From Amycolatopsis roodepoortensis (GTDB lineage Bacteria > Actinomycetota > Actinomycetes > Mycobacteriales > Pseudonocardiaceae), in contig NZ_JADBEJ010000005.1 of NCBI RefSeq assembly GCF_014873915.1, positions 124,001-188,000 on the forward strand: DNA of 64,000 nt, read 5' to 3'. The position numbers and the translations under genes were made by a program. The stretch's first letter is position 1. Each line of letters starts with the position of its first letter. A model generated the notes under the pieces. The model saw only the letters and a list, made by a program, of their open reading frames with translations. It had not been told where the DNA came from and searched no databases. Below, piece by piece: positions 41,990 to 50,360 of this stretch.

Positions 41990-43015
41990 CTACTTGAGCT
42001 CCGGGGCCTCCACAGGCGTTTTGGGCGATTCTTCGACGACCGGAGGACGGGCGAGCTCGGCCAGTTGCCGGACGACGTCGTCGTACCGCGCCTGATCCGC
42101 GACGGCACGGGCCTGCGCGCGCTCCAGTTCTTCGGACAGCGCCGTCGCCCGGGCTTCGGCGAGACTTCTGGCAGTGTGCTCCTGTGCGAGTTCGGCTCGG
42201 ACGCGGTCGAGCTCGCCCCGGAGCCCGGCCGATTCCTCCCGCGCGGCGGCACAGTCCTTTTCGGACACCGTCGCCCTGGCCTTCGCCTCGTCGAGCCGGT
42301 CCAGCAGGGCTTCGAGCTCCGCGACCGCACGGGCGAGTGCCGTGTCGCGCTCGCCCAGCTCCGCCGCCAACCGGGTCTTCTCCTCTCGGACGGCGGCGAA
42401 GTCCTCCCGCAGCGTCCGGAGGTCGGAGACCAGCGCGTCGCGGGCGCGTTCGGCCGCCACGGTCGCGGCTTCCGCGGCGCCACGGGCCCGTTCGTGCGCG
42501 GCGACTTCGGCCCACGAACGCTGGCGGGTCTCCTCGGCGTCCTTCAAGGCCTGCTCGGCGGTGCGTTCCGCTTTGGCCTTGGCCATCTTGTCGTCGCGGG
42601 ACGCGGCCAGGGCGGTCGCGCGGGCGGTGTCGGCCTTGGCCGCGGCCTGCTGCGCGTCCTCGGCTTCGCGCCGGGCCGCGGCCGCGTCGGTTTCGGCTTC
42701 GGTGACCCGCCCCAGCGCGGCCTCGGCGGCGGTGTCGAATCGCGAGCGCATGGCGTCCAGCAGTTCCACCAGCGACGCCGCGGCCGGGGTGAACTCGTCG
42801 GCGATCCGGCGGACCTCCAGCAACGGATCGGCCACGCTCGCCACGGCGGCCGCCCGCCGGGCACGCGACGCGGCGTCGGCGTGGGTCTTGCTGCAGTAGG
42901 CCGAGGGCCTGCCGCCCTTGCGTTTCCCGTCGGCGTCCACCGCGGGCGGGGGCAAGGGATTCTCGCAGCCTTCCAGCGCGCACAGCCGGACCTCGTCGGC
43001 GTCCGTATCGATCAC
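41990..43015 (-). CDS. Coiled-coil protein with N-terminal zinc ribbon
   Basis: 341 residues. Residues 12-45 form a zinc ribbon of type CX4C...CX3H (CALEGC...AYCSKTH). Residues ~60-325 are almost all Ala/Glu/Arg-rich heptads, a long coiled coil resembling KfrA-type plasmid proteins or SMC-like stalks. The C-terminus is Pro-rich. DNA binding or a structural role is possible but unproven. It lies 12 bp upstream of the EspC-like gene on the same strand and may be the first gene of that operon. Confidence 0.75.
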   Translation of the reverse strand: MIDTDADEVRLCALEGCENPLPPPAVDADGKRKGGRPSAYCSKTHADAASRARRAAAVASVADPLLEVRRIADEFTPAAASLVELLDAMRSRFDTAAEAALGRVTEAETDAAAARREAEDAQQAAAKADTARATALAASRDDKMAKAKAERTAEQALKDAEETRQRSWAEVAAHERARGAAEAATVAAERARDALVSDLRTLREDFAAVREEKTRLAAELGERDTALARAVAELEALLDRLDEAKARATVSEKDCAAAREESAGLRGELDRVRAELAQEHTARSLAEARATALSEELERAQARAVADQARYDDVVRQLAELARPPVVEESPKTPVEAPELK

Positions 43016-43076
43016 CGCAGCAGGGTAGCGCTGCCCGCCCGGGCGAAAAGCGAGGCAACGCCGGTAAGACCGCCGA

Positions 43077-43089
43077 TAGGGTCGATCGC
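43077..43089 (+). promoter_or_regulatory. Leaderless promoter -10
   Basis: TAGGGT (43077-43082) lies 7 nt before ATG 43090. Confidence 0.5.
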
Positions 43090-44223
43090 ATGCGTGTCCT
43101 GCTCACCTTCGCCGGCGGCAACGGTCACTTCCGGCCGCTGCTCCCCCTCGCCCGCGCACTCACCGACGCGGGCCACACGATCGGGTTCACCGGCGAGCCG
43201 TTCATGGTCCCGATCGTCGAAGCGACGGGATTCACCGCGTTCCCGTCGGGGCCGAATCTCGGAAGTGACGGCCGTCGTCGGCCGTTGCTGCCCGTCGACA
43301 GGGACCGCGAGGACGCCGACCTTCGTGACGGGTTCGTCCGTCGCACGGCACCCCTGCGCGCGAAGGACGTCTTGGCGCTCTGCGAAGACTGGACACCGGA
43401 TCTGCTGGTCTGCGACGAAGCCGACCACGGCGCGATGATCGCGGCCGAGAAACTCGGTCTCCCCCACGCGACCGTCCTGGTCACCGCGGCGGGCGTCCTC
43501 ATCCGTCCCGGACTCGTCGACGACGCGCTCAACGAGGTCCGCGCCGCCCACGGGCTTCCCCCGCAGCGGGATCTCGCAATGGCCTACCGCCATCTCGTGC
43601 TCTCACCGTTCCCCGCGAGCTTCCGCGATCCACGGTTTCCGCTGCCGCCGACCGCGCAGCCGTTCCACGATCCCGTTCCCGGTCGTGGGCCGATGCCGGA
43701 CTGGTACGTCGAGGGCCGCAAGACGGTCTACTTCACCCTCGGCACGATCTTCAACACCGAATCCGGTGACCTGTTCGCCCGGGCGCTGGCCGGTCTGCGG
43801 GAGGTCGACGCGACCTGTGTGGTGACCGTCGGGAACCTCATCGACCCCGCCGAGTTCGCCCCTCAGCCGGAGCACATCCACCTCACGAGATACCTGCCGC
43901 AGGACGACGTCCTCCCGTACTGCGACGCGGCGCTCACCCACGGCGGTTCGGGCAGTCTGCTGGGTGCGATCGCCCACGGGCTGCCGATGGTGGTGCTGCC
44001 GATGGGCGCCGATCAGCCCCACAACGGCGACCGGGTCACCGAACTCGGACTCGGCACCGTCCTCGACGTCCTCGAAGCCACACCGGAAGACATCCGCGAC
44101 GCTGTGACCACGGTGCTGAGGGAACCGTCCTACCGGGAGGCGGCCGCGCGGCTGCGCGACGAGGTCACCACGTACCCGCCGCCGGAGAAGATCGTCCCGC
44201 TCCTGGAGGGTCTGCCCCGGTGA
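43090..44223 (+). CDS. GT1 (MGT-type) glycosyltransferase
   Basis: 377 residues, GT-B fold. MRVLLTFAGGNGHFRPLLPLARAL is the acceptor-binding opening of natural-product glycosyltransferases. The donor-side motif is DAALTHGGSGSLLGAIAHGLPMVVLPMGADQPHNGDRV. It should transfer a sugar from an NDP-sugar to a small molecule such as a macrolide-like acceptor; no biosynthetic gene cluster surrounds it, so self-resistance or detoxification by glycosylation is as likely. The stop overlaps the start of the following sigma gene. Confidence 0.9.
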   Translation: MRVLLTFAGGNGHFRPLLPLARALTDAGHTIGFTGEPFMVPIVEATGFTAFPSGPNLGSDGRRRPLLPVDRDREDADLRDGFVRRTAPLRAKDVLALCEDWTPDLLVCDEADHGAMIAAEKLGLPHATVLVTAAGVLIRPGLVDDALNEVRAAHGLPPQRDLAMAYRHLVLSPFPASFRDPRFPLPPTAQPFHDPVPGRGPMPDWYVEGRKTVYFTLGTIFNTESGDLFARALAGLREVDATCVVTVGNLIDPAEFAPQPEHIHLTRYLPQDDVLPYCDAALTHGGSGSLLGAIAHGLPMVVLPMGADQPHNGDRVTELGLGTVLDVLEATPEDIRDAVTTVLREPSYREAAARLRDEVTTYPPPEKIVPLLEGLPR

Positions 44224-45446
44224 TGACCGAACTCGACGCCGCGATCACCCGGGCGTTCCGCGAGGAGTCGGGACAGGTGATCGCCACCCTGATCCGGGTC
44301 ACCGGAGACTGGGATCTGGCCGAGGAATGCGTCCAGGAGGCGTTCGCACTCGCGTTGCGGACCTGGCCCCGCGACGGCGTCCCGGCGAAACCCGGCGCGT
44401 GGCTGACCACGGCGGCCCGCAACCAGGCCACCGACCGGATCCGGCGGGAGGCGGTCGGTGCGGCGAAACTGCGGGAAGCGGCCGCGCTGGACGTTCCCGC
44501 CGAGCCGGAGTGGGACGAGAGCGGCGTCCACGACGACAGGCTCCGGCTGATCTTCACCTGTTGCCACCCCGCACTGTCGATGGAAGGCCAGATCGCGCTC
44601 GCGCTGCGGACCTTGGCCGGGCTCACCACCGCCGAGATCGCCCGTGCGTTCCTCGTCACCGAGGCGACGATGTCTCAGCGGCTGGTCCGGGTGAAACGGA
44701 AGATCCGCACCGCGGGCATCCCGTACCGGGTGCCACCCGCGGAGCTGCTGCCGGAACGCACGGCCGCGGTACTGGGGATGCTGTACCTGCTGTTCAACGA
44801 GGGCTATTCGGCCAGTGCCGGCACCGATCTGCTCCGGCCGGACCTGTCCGCGGAAGCCATCCGGCTCGCCCGAATCCTCGCGGACCTGATGCCCGGCGAA
44901 CCCGAGGTTCTCGGGCTGCTGGCCTTGCTGCTCCTGCACGACGCCCGCCGTTCCACGCGCGTCGACGATGAAGGCACCCTCGTCTCGCTCGAAGACCAGG
45001 ACCGCCGCCGCTGGAACACCGCCGAGATCGCCGAGGGCACCGAACTGCTGGAGTCCGCGCTCCGCCGCGGCGTCCCCGGGCAGTACCAGATCCAGGCCGC
45101 CATCGCCGCCTGCCACGCGACCGCGGCCCACGCGGCCGAGACCGACTGGTCGCAGATCGCCGCCCTCTACGGGGAACTGCTGCGTTTCGTGCCCTCGCCG
45201 GTCGTCGAGCTGAACCGCGCGGTCGCCGTCGCCATGGCCGAAGGTCCCGACGCCGGGCTCGTGCTGGTCGACAAGCTCGCCGGCAGTCTTCCGGGCTACC
45301 ACCTGCTTCCCGCGACCCGTGCGGACCTGCTGCGGCGCCTCGGCCGCCTCGAGGAGGCCGCCGGCGCCTACCGCGAGGCGCTGGCGCTCGCCGGTACCGA
45401 CGTCGAGCGCGCCTATCTGTCTGGCAAACTCGCCGAAATCTCCTGA
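44220..45446 (+). CDS. ECF42-type RNA polymerase sigma factor with TPR-like C-terminal extension
   Basis: 408 residues. Region 2 is WDLAEECVQEAFALALRTWPRDGVP plus TTAARNQATDRIRR; region 4 is LRTLAGLTTAEIARAFLVTEATMSQRLVRVKRKI. A C-terminal extension of ~230 residues includes LLFNEGYSASAG and helical TPR-like repeats, the ECF42 hallmark. Such factors usually sit beside DGPF/YCII-domain genes; here the neighbours are a glycosyltransferase (overlapping GTGATGA) and an alpha/beta hydrolase, so the partner differs or is elsewhere. Start GTG 44220 or ATG 44223. Confidence 0.92.
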   Translation: MMTELDAAITRAFREESGQVIATLIRVTGDWDLAEECVQEAFALALRTWPRDGVPAKPGAWLTTAARNQATDRIRREAVGAAKLREAAALDVPAEPEWDESGVHDDRLRLIFTCCHPALSMEGQIALALRTLAGLTTAEIARAFLVTEATMSQRLVRVKRKIRTAGIPYRVPPAELLPERTAAVLGMLYLLFNEGYSASAGTDLLRPDLSAEAIRLARILADLMPGEPEVLGLLALLLLHDARRSTRVDDEGTLVSLEDQDRRRWNTAEIAEGTELLESALRRGVPGQYQIQAAIAACHATAAHAAETDWSQIAALYGELLRFVPSPVVELNRAVAVAMAEGPDAGLVLVDKLAGSLPGYHLLPATRADLLRRLGRLEEAAGAYREALALAGTDVERAYLSGKLAEIS

Positions 45447-45518
45447 CGCCAAGTTGTCTGTCCCCGGCGACGCCGTTCGTCGGTGGGACGACAAGTCACG
45501 AAAGGAAGGGGTCATCCG

Positions 45519-46292
45519 ATGGCCGTTCTCGACGTTCCCGGCGCCCGGCTGCACCACACCGTCACCGGCACCGGTCCGGCACTGCTGTGCATCCCCGGTG
45601 GTGCGGCGGATTCCGGCATGTTCGCGCCGATCGCGGGCCTGCTCGCGGAGCACTACACGGTGATCACCTACGACCCGCGCGGGATTTCCCGCAGCACCCT
45701 CGACGATCCCGCCGAGGAGCAGAGGATCGAGGTCCACACCGACGACGCGCTCCGGCTGCTCGACAGTGTGAGTCCCGAACCCGCGGTGATCTTCGCGTCC
45801 AGCGGCGGCTGCATGCAGGCTTTCGAGCTCGTCGTCCGCCAGCCCGGGCGGGTCCGGACGCTCGTCGTTCACGAACCGCCGCTGACGAGCCTGCTGGACG
45901 AGCAGCCCGACGTCGATCCCGGCGAGCTGCTGAACATCCACCGCGAGCACGGCATCGAGGCGGCGATGGCGAAGTTCCTCGCCGATGCCGGTTTCGAGGC
46001 GGGCGAGGGTGCTCTCCCGCCGGAGATGCGGAAGAACTTCGAGTTCTTCATCGTCCACCTGATGACGATGATCGGGAACTACACCCCGGACTACGCGGCG
46101 CTGAAGGCGTCGGACACCCGGATCGTCGTCGGCGTCGGCAAGGAGTCGGCCGGCCAGCCCGCCCACGAGGGCGCGGTGCTCGCCGCCGGCCGTCTCGGGG
46201 TGGAACCGGTCTACTTCCCCGGCGACCACGGAGGTTTCGCCGCCGAGGCCGCCGCGTTCGCACCACAGCTCCTGGAGGTTCTCCGCGCCTGA
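45519..46292 (+). CDS. Alpha/beta hydrolase
   Basis: 257 residues. Strand/loop pattern VTGTGPALLCIPGGAADSGMFAPIAGLLAEHYTVITYDPRGIS is typical. The nucleophile elbow reads ASSGGCM, with Ala replacing the first Gly of GxSxG. The acid is likely in the region before GDHGGF, where the catalytic His lies. The substrate is unknown. ATG 45519 has GGAAGGGG upstream. It follows the ECF42-type sigma gene by 72 bp. Confidence 0.88.
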   Translation: MAVLDVPGARLHHTVTGTGPALLCIPGGAADSGMFAPIAGLLAEHYTVITYDPRGISRSTLDDPAEEQRIEVHTDDALRLLDSVSPEPAVIFASSGGCMQAFELVVRQPGRVRTLVVHEPPLTSLLDEQPDVDPGELLNIHREHGIEAAMAKFLADAGFEAGEGALPPEMRKNFEFFIVHLMTMIGNYTPDYAALKASDTRIVVGVGKESAGQPAHEGAVLAAGRLGVEPVYFPGDHGGFAAEAAAFAPQLLEVLRA

Positions 46293-46298
46293 CCCCGG

Positions 46299-46790
46299 TC
46301 AGGCGCGGACGTGCACGATCAGTCCGCCCACCAGAGCGCCGAAGCCGCCGATAGCGGCCAAGGTCCGGATCAGGTTCCACCGTTCCCAAACACCCTCGAA
46401 CTTCGCCCGCAGCGCCTCGAAGTCGGTGTCGTCACCGGCGAAACCGGCTTCGAGCGCGTTGTTCAACGGCACGTTGACCGCCATCGTCACGATCAGCATC
46501 ACCAGCAGGAGGACGAACCCCGCGATGAGCCACGGCAGCGCGGACCGCAGCTCCGACCGGAAGTGCAGCGCCGCAGCCGCCGCGGCGAGCAACGGCGCGC
46601 CGCCGAAGCTGATCGCGAACCAGCCGTTGAGGATGGCGATGTTGATCTCCCGCATCCCGGTCACGTAGGTCCGGGCGTCGGCCCGGCCCAGTCCCGGCAT
46701 GACCGAGCACGTGTAGGCGTAGAACAAGCCCGCGATCAACCCCGCCGTGATGACGGCCGCGATCAGGACGATCTCGCTCAGCGTCGCCAT
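46299..46790 (-). CDS. DUF1772 membrane protein
   Basis: 163 residues with about four transmembrane helices (VLIAAVITAGLIAGLFYAYT, the GWFAISFGGAPLLAAAAAAL segment, WLIAGFVLLLVMLIVTMAV, and the C-terminal LAAIGGFGALVGGLI). Conserved NVPLNNAL and WERWNLIRT are DUF1772 marks. Function unknown, possibly small-molecule oxygenation by relation to anthrone oxygenase-like proteins. It lies 32 bp downstream of the NmrA-like gene, a common pairing. Confidence 0.88.
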   Translation of the reverse strand: MATLSEIVLIAAVITAGLIAGLFYAYTCSVMPGLGRADARTYVTGMREINIAILNGWFAISFGGAPLLAAAAAALHFRSELRSALPWLIAGFVLLLVMLIVTMAVNVPLNNALEAGFAGDDTDFEALRAKFEGVWERWNLIRTLAAIGGFGALVGGLIVHVRA

Positions 46791-46822
46791 TCCTGTCGCC
46801 TCCCTTCCGATTCCCGCTCGTT

Positions 46823-47650
46823 TCACTGATTCCAGACCCCGGTGGCCCCGGCTTTCGCGGCGTAAACGGAGAAGTCGGTCGCGGGCCTGCCCAGCACCTT
46901 CTCGACGTCACCGGTGAGGGATTCGTTCCGGCCGTCGAGGACCCGGGTGAACAGGTCGGTCAGGCCGTCGATCTCTTCCTCCGGCACACCCTGTTCGGCT
47001 GCTCCCGCGGCGAACTCCGCCGGGGAAACCGGAACGTACTGGATCTCCCGCCCCGAAGCCTTGCCGATTTCCGCCGCCGCGTCCGCGAAACCCAGCAATC
47101 GGGGCCCGGTCAGCTCGTACACCTCGCCGTCGTGCCCGTCGGTGGTCAGCGCGGTCACCACGACGTCGACGATGTCCTCGACGTCGATGAACGGCTCGGT
47201 CACCTGCCCGGCGGGCAGCACGATCTCCCCGGCGAGCACCGGTTCCAGCAGGAAGTGCTCGCTGAAGTTCTGCGCGAACCAGCTGGCCCGCACGACCGTC
47301 CACTCGGCACCGGAGTCCCGCACTCCCTGTTCGCTGACCACGGCCTCCTCCTCGCCGCGGCCGGACAGCAGGACAAGCCGCCGGACGCCGTGGTCGACGG
47401 CCAGCTTCGAGAAGTCGCGGATCGCTTCGGCGGCACCGGGGAAAGCGAGGTCGGGGTAGTAGGTCAGGTAAGCCGCGCCGACTCCGGTGACGGCCGCCTG
47501 CCAGGTCGAGCGGTCGTTCCAGTCGAACCCGGGCCGCGACGCCTTGCGGACCTCGATGCCCCGTTCGGTCAGGCGCTGCGCCACCCGGCTCCCCGTCTTG
47601 CCGGTAGCGCCGAGGACCAGGACCGTCTCGTTGTTCTTCGTCTCTGTCAT
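46823..47650 (-). CDS. NmrA-like NAD(P)-binding protein
   Basis: 275 residues. VLVLGATGKTGSRVAQRLTERGIEVRKASR is the dinucleotide loop with a basic NADP-type follow-up; LVLLSGRGEEEA, WTVVRASWFAQNFSEHFLLE and PFIDVEDIVDVVVTAL follow the NmrA/azoreductase-like pattern. ATG 47650. It is divergent from the AraC gene at 47731, which likely controls it, and is followed by the DUF1772 gene. Confidence 0.9.
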   Translation of the reverse strand: MTETKNNETVLVLGATGKTGSRVAQRLTERGIEVRKASRPGFDWNDRSTWQAAVTGVGAAYLTYYPDLAFPGAAEAIRDFSKLAVDHGVRRLVLLSGRGEEEAVVSEQGVRDSGAEWTVVRASWFAQNFSEHFLLEPVLAGEIVLPAGQVTEPFIDVEDIVDVVVTALTTDGHDGEVYELTGPRLLGFADAAAEIGKASGREIQYVPVSPAEFAAGAAEQGVPEEEIDGLTDLFTRVLDGRNESLTGDVEKVLGRPATDFSVYAAKAGATGVWNQ

Positions 47651-47680
47651 GCCTCTAGTCAAGCGCCGAAGAATGAGACG

Positions 47681-47730
47681 GAACATAGTTCAGAGGCTCT
47701 ATTTCATAATTCATCGTCTACACTCCGAGC
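47681..47730. promoter_or_regulatory. Divergent promoter region, AraC and NmrA genes
   Basis: GAAC-ATA-GTTC inverted repeat (47681-47691), and TACACT (47719-47724) 6 nt before the AraC ATG, a leaderless -10. Confidence 0.45.
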
Positions 47731-48669
47731 ATGGATCCCCTCGCCGGTCTGCTCGACGGACCCCGCGCCCGCGGCGCGTTCCTGCTGAAGTCGGTCATGA
47801 CCCCGCCGTGGTCGCTGCGGATCGAGGACGAGGCACCGCTGACGGTGATGGCGCAGGTCCGCGGGGAGTCCTGGGTCGTGCCCGAGCACGGGGACGCGGT
47901 CCGCCTCGGCACCGGCGACATCGCCATCGCGCGCGGCCCAGACCCGTACCTCGTCGCGGACGACCCGGCCACGCCACCGCAGGCGATGATCCTGCCGGGA
48001 CAGGAATGCCTGACCCCCGACGGACAGCACCTCACCGAGCTGTCCGATCTCGGCGTCCGCACCTGGGGCAGCGACCCGGACGGTCCCGTCGTCCTGCTCA
48101 CCGGCACCTATCCGCTGGAAGGCGAAATCAGCAAACGGCTCCTCAACGCGCTGCCGTCACTGCTGGTCGTGCGGGACGCGGAATGGGACAACCCGCTCGT
48201 GCCGCTGCTCGCCGCCGAGATCGTCAAGGACACGCCCGGCCAGGAAGCCGTCCTGGACCGGGTGCTCGATCTTCTCCTGGTCGCCGCGCTGCGGACCTGG
48301 TTCGACCGGCCCGGCGCCGAAGCGCCCGCCTGGTATCGCGCGCACAGCGACCCGGTCGTCGGGCGAGCGCTGAAACTGTTGCAGCACAAGCCCTCCGAAC
48401 CGTGGACCGTGGCGAGCCTCGCGGCCGACACCGGGGTTTCCCGTGCCGCGTTCGCCCGCCGGTTCACCGCCGCGGTGGGCGAACCGCCGATGGCGTACCT
48501 CGCGAGCTGGCGGATCGCGCTCGCCGCGGATCTCCTGCGCCAGCATCCGGACGTCACGATCGGCGCGGTCGCTCGCCAGGTCGGCTACGGCAGTTCGTTC
48601 GCGCTCAGCACCGCGTTCAAACGCGAACACGGCGTCAGCCCGCAGGGCTACCGCGCCGGCGTCGCGTAA
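47731..48669 (+). CDS. AraC family regulator with cupin domain
   Basis: 312 residues. The N-terminal ~180 residues are the cupin_6 domain of this AraC branch (APLTVMAQVRGESWVVPEHGDAVRLGTGDIAIARGP). The C-terminal double HTH reads WTVASLAADTGVSRAAFARRFTAAVGEPPMAYLASWRIALAADLL and VARQVGYGSSFALSTAFKREHG. It probably responds to a small ligand and controls the divergent NmrA-DUF1772 pair. The 3' end overlaps the WYL gene by 22 bp. Confidence 0.92.
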   Translation: MDPLAGLLDGPRARGAFLLKSVMTPPWSLRIEDEAPLTVMAQVRGESWVVPEHGDAVRLGTGDIAIARGPDPYLVADDPATPPQAMILPGQECLTPDGQHLTELSDLGVRTWGSDPDGPVVLLTGTYPLEGEISKRLLNALPSLLVVRDAEWDNPLVPLLAAEIVKDTPGQEAVLDRVLDLLLVAALRTWFDRPGAEAPAWYRAHSDPVVGRALKLLQHKPSEPWTVASLAADTGVSRAAFARRFTAAVGEPPMAYLASWRIALAADLLRQHPDVTIGAVARQVGYGSSFALSTAFKREHGVSPQGYRAGVA

Positions 48670-49601
48670 CGCTCGACCAGCTCGGCGCCGATCCGTGCGA
48701 GTTCCGCCTGGACCGACGGCGGTCCCAGCACTTCGATCATCGAGCCCCAGCCCGCGAGCTGCTGGGCGATCATCCACGCCACCGGCGCCGACACCGTCAC
48801 CCGCACGCGGCCGTCGTCGAGCTTCTCCTCCACAGTGGACTGCCGTCCGAAGTGGTCCTGGAGGATCGGCAGATGCCGCTCTGAGATGAGCACGGTCGCG
48901 TCCAGCCCCGAACGGCGTTCCTCGACCCGGTCCACGACCTGCTCCCACGCCCTCGACAGCTCGAAGTCGTCCGGGCGACCGGCCGGGAGGTCGGTGACCT
49001 CGGCGCCGGACATGCGGTCGACCCGGAAGGTGCGCTGGCCCTTCTCAGTGCCCGCGATGAGGTACCAGACGTCGTCCTTGTCCACGAGCCCCCACGGATC
49101 CACGACCCGCTCGACCGGTTGCGCGCCCTTCTTCGCGTAGCCGAAGCGGACCTTGCGGCGCCGGACGATCCCGGCCTGCAGCACGTCGAGCAGCTCGGGC
49201 CGTTCCTTCTCGCGCTCACCCCAGCGCGAAGGGTCGATGACGACCGCGTCCGCGGCGGCCTGCGCGTCGGCGCGGAAGGTGTCGGGGAGGGCCCGGACCA
49301 GCTTCCGCAGCGCCGATTTGACCTCGGGCGAGATCGACGCGGCGGGGCCCGCGAGCAGGAACAGCGCCTGCGCCTCCGACGCCGACAGTCCGCTGAGGTC
49401 GGTCCGCGCGCCGCCGACCAGCGACCATCCACCGCCACGGCCGGGCTGCGGGTACACCGGCACGCCCGCGGCGGACAACGCCTCCAGGTCACGCCGGGCG
49501 GTGGCGACCGAGATCTCGAGTTCTTCGGCCAGTTCGGCAGCCGTGACGCGGCCACGAGCCTGCATCAGCAGGAGGGTGGCCACCAGGCGATCGGCACGCA
49601 T
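48648..49601 (-). CDS. WYL-domain transcriptional regulator (YafY/PafC-type)
   Basis: 317 residues. N-terminal HTH: RADRLVATLLLMQARGRVTAAELAEELEISVATARRDLEAL. A WYL domain follows with VERVVDPWGLVDKDDVWYLIAGTEKGQRTFRVDRM, then the WCX C-terminal extension. WYL domains sense ligands or nucleic acid and often regulate stress genes. It is divergent from the SDR gene at 49717, its likely target. Confidence 0.9.
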   Translation of the reverse strand: MRADRLVATLLLMQARGRVTAAELAEELEISVATARRDLEALSAAGVPVYPQPGRGGGWSLVGGARTDLSGLSASEAQALFLLAGPAASISPEVKSALRKLVRALPDTFRADAQAAADAVVIDPSRWGEREKERPELLDVLQAGIVRRRKVRFGYAKKGAQPVERVVDPWGLVDKDDVWYLIAGTEKGQRTFRVDRMSGAEVTDLPAGRPDDFELSRAWEQVVDRVEERRSGLDATVLISERHLPILQDHFGRQSTVEEKLDDGRVRVTVSAPVAWMIAQQLAGWGSMIEVLGPPSVQAELARIGAELVERYATPAR

Positions 49602-49716
49602 GCGCCCAGTCTCGCAGGCAAACCGCTCACCCGGTGAACACTTTGCGGCCCGGACTTGACCTTCACATCGATGTCAGCCCCTACGGTCACCGCATCCCGT
49701 TCAGAAGGAGAAGCAC

Positions 49717-50355
49717 ATGGCAGGCGCAGTGATCATCGGCGCGGGGCCGGGTATCGGCCGCTCGGTCGCGCACCGGTTCGCGCGGGAAGGGCTACCGGTC
49801 ACCCTCATCGCCCGCACCTCGGCGACGCTCGCCCCGCTGGCCGCCGAGATCGGCGCCGCGCTGGCCCTCACCGCCGACGTCACCGACGAAAAGTCCCTCA
49901 GGTCCGCTCTCGACACCGCCGCGTGCGAGCACGGCGAACCCGACGTCGTGGTCTACAACGCGGCGATCATCCAGGCCGACGCCCCCGGGGAGCTTTCCGT
50001 CGAACGGCATCTCGTGGCGTGGTCGGTCAACGTCGTCGGAGCCATCACCACCGCGGCCCATGTCGCGCCGGGGATGGCCGAACGCGGTTCAGGCACCATC
50101 ATCGTGACCGGCGGGATGCCTGAAGCCGTACCCGCCTACACGAGTCTCTCACTCGGCAAGGCCGGTGTGCGGGCGCTGGTTTCCCTGCTGGACACACAAT
50201 TCGGTCCTTCGGGAGTGCACGTCGCCACGGTGACCGTCGCCGGTCCCGTCGCGAAAGGGACCGCGTTCGACCCCGACGACATCGCCGAGCACTACTGGCG
50301 GCTGCACACCCAGCCACGGGACGCCTGGCAGCAGGAAATCGTCCACAAAGGATAG
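49717..50355 (+). CDS. SDR family oxidoreductase
   Basis: 212 residues, short for an SDR. VIIGAGPGIGRSVAHRFAREG binds NAD(P); VVVYNAAI is the NNAG equivalent. The active-site region reads AYTSLSLGKAGVRAL, with Lys kept and the Tyr shifted or replaced, a variant seen in this subfamily. AAGGAG precedes the ATG. TTGACC and TACGGT upstream (near 49657 and 49683) may be the promoter. Control by the divergent WYL regulator is likely. Confidence 0.85.
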   Translation: MAGAVIIGAGPGIGRSVAHRFAREGLPVTLIARTSATLAPLAAEIGAALALTADVTDEKSLRSALDTAACEHGEPDVVVYNAAIIQADAPGELSVERHLVAWSVNVVGAITTAAHVAPGMAERGSGTIIVTGGMPEAVPAYTSLSLGKAGVRALVSLLDTQFGPSGVHVATVTVAGPVAKGTAFDPDDIAEHYWRLHTQPRDAWQQEIVHKG

Positions 50356-50360
50356 AACGG

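Noticed and set aside
43090..44223. Start of a natural-product gene cluster
   Set aside because: The glycosyltransferase has no polyketide, peptide synthetase or deoxysugar genes near it; neighbours are a sigma factor and a hydrolase.
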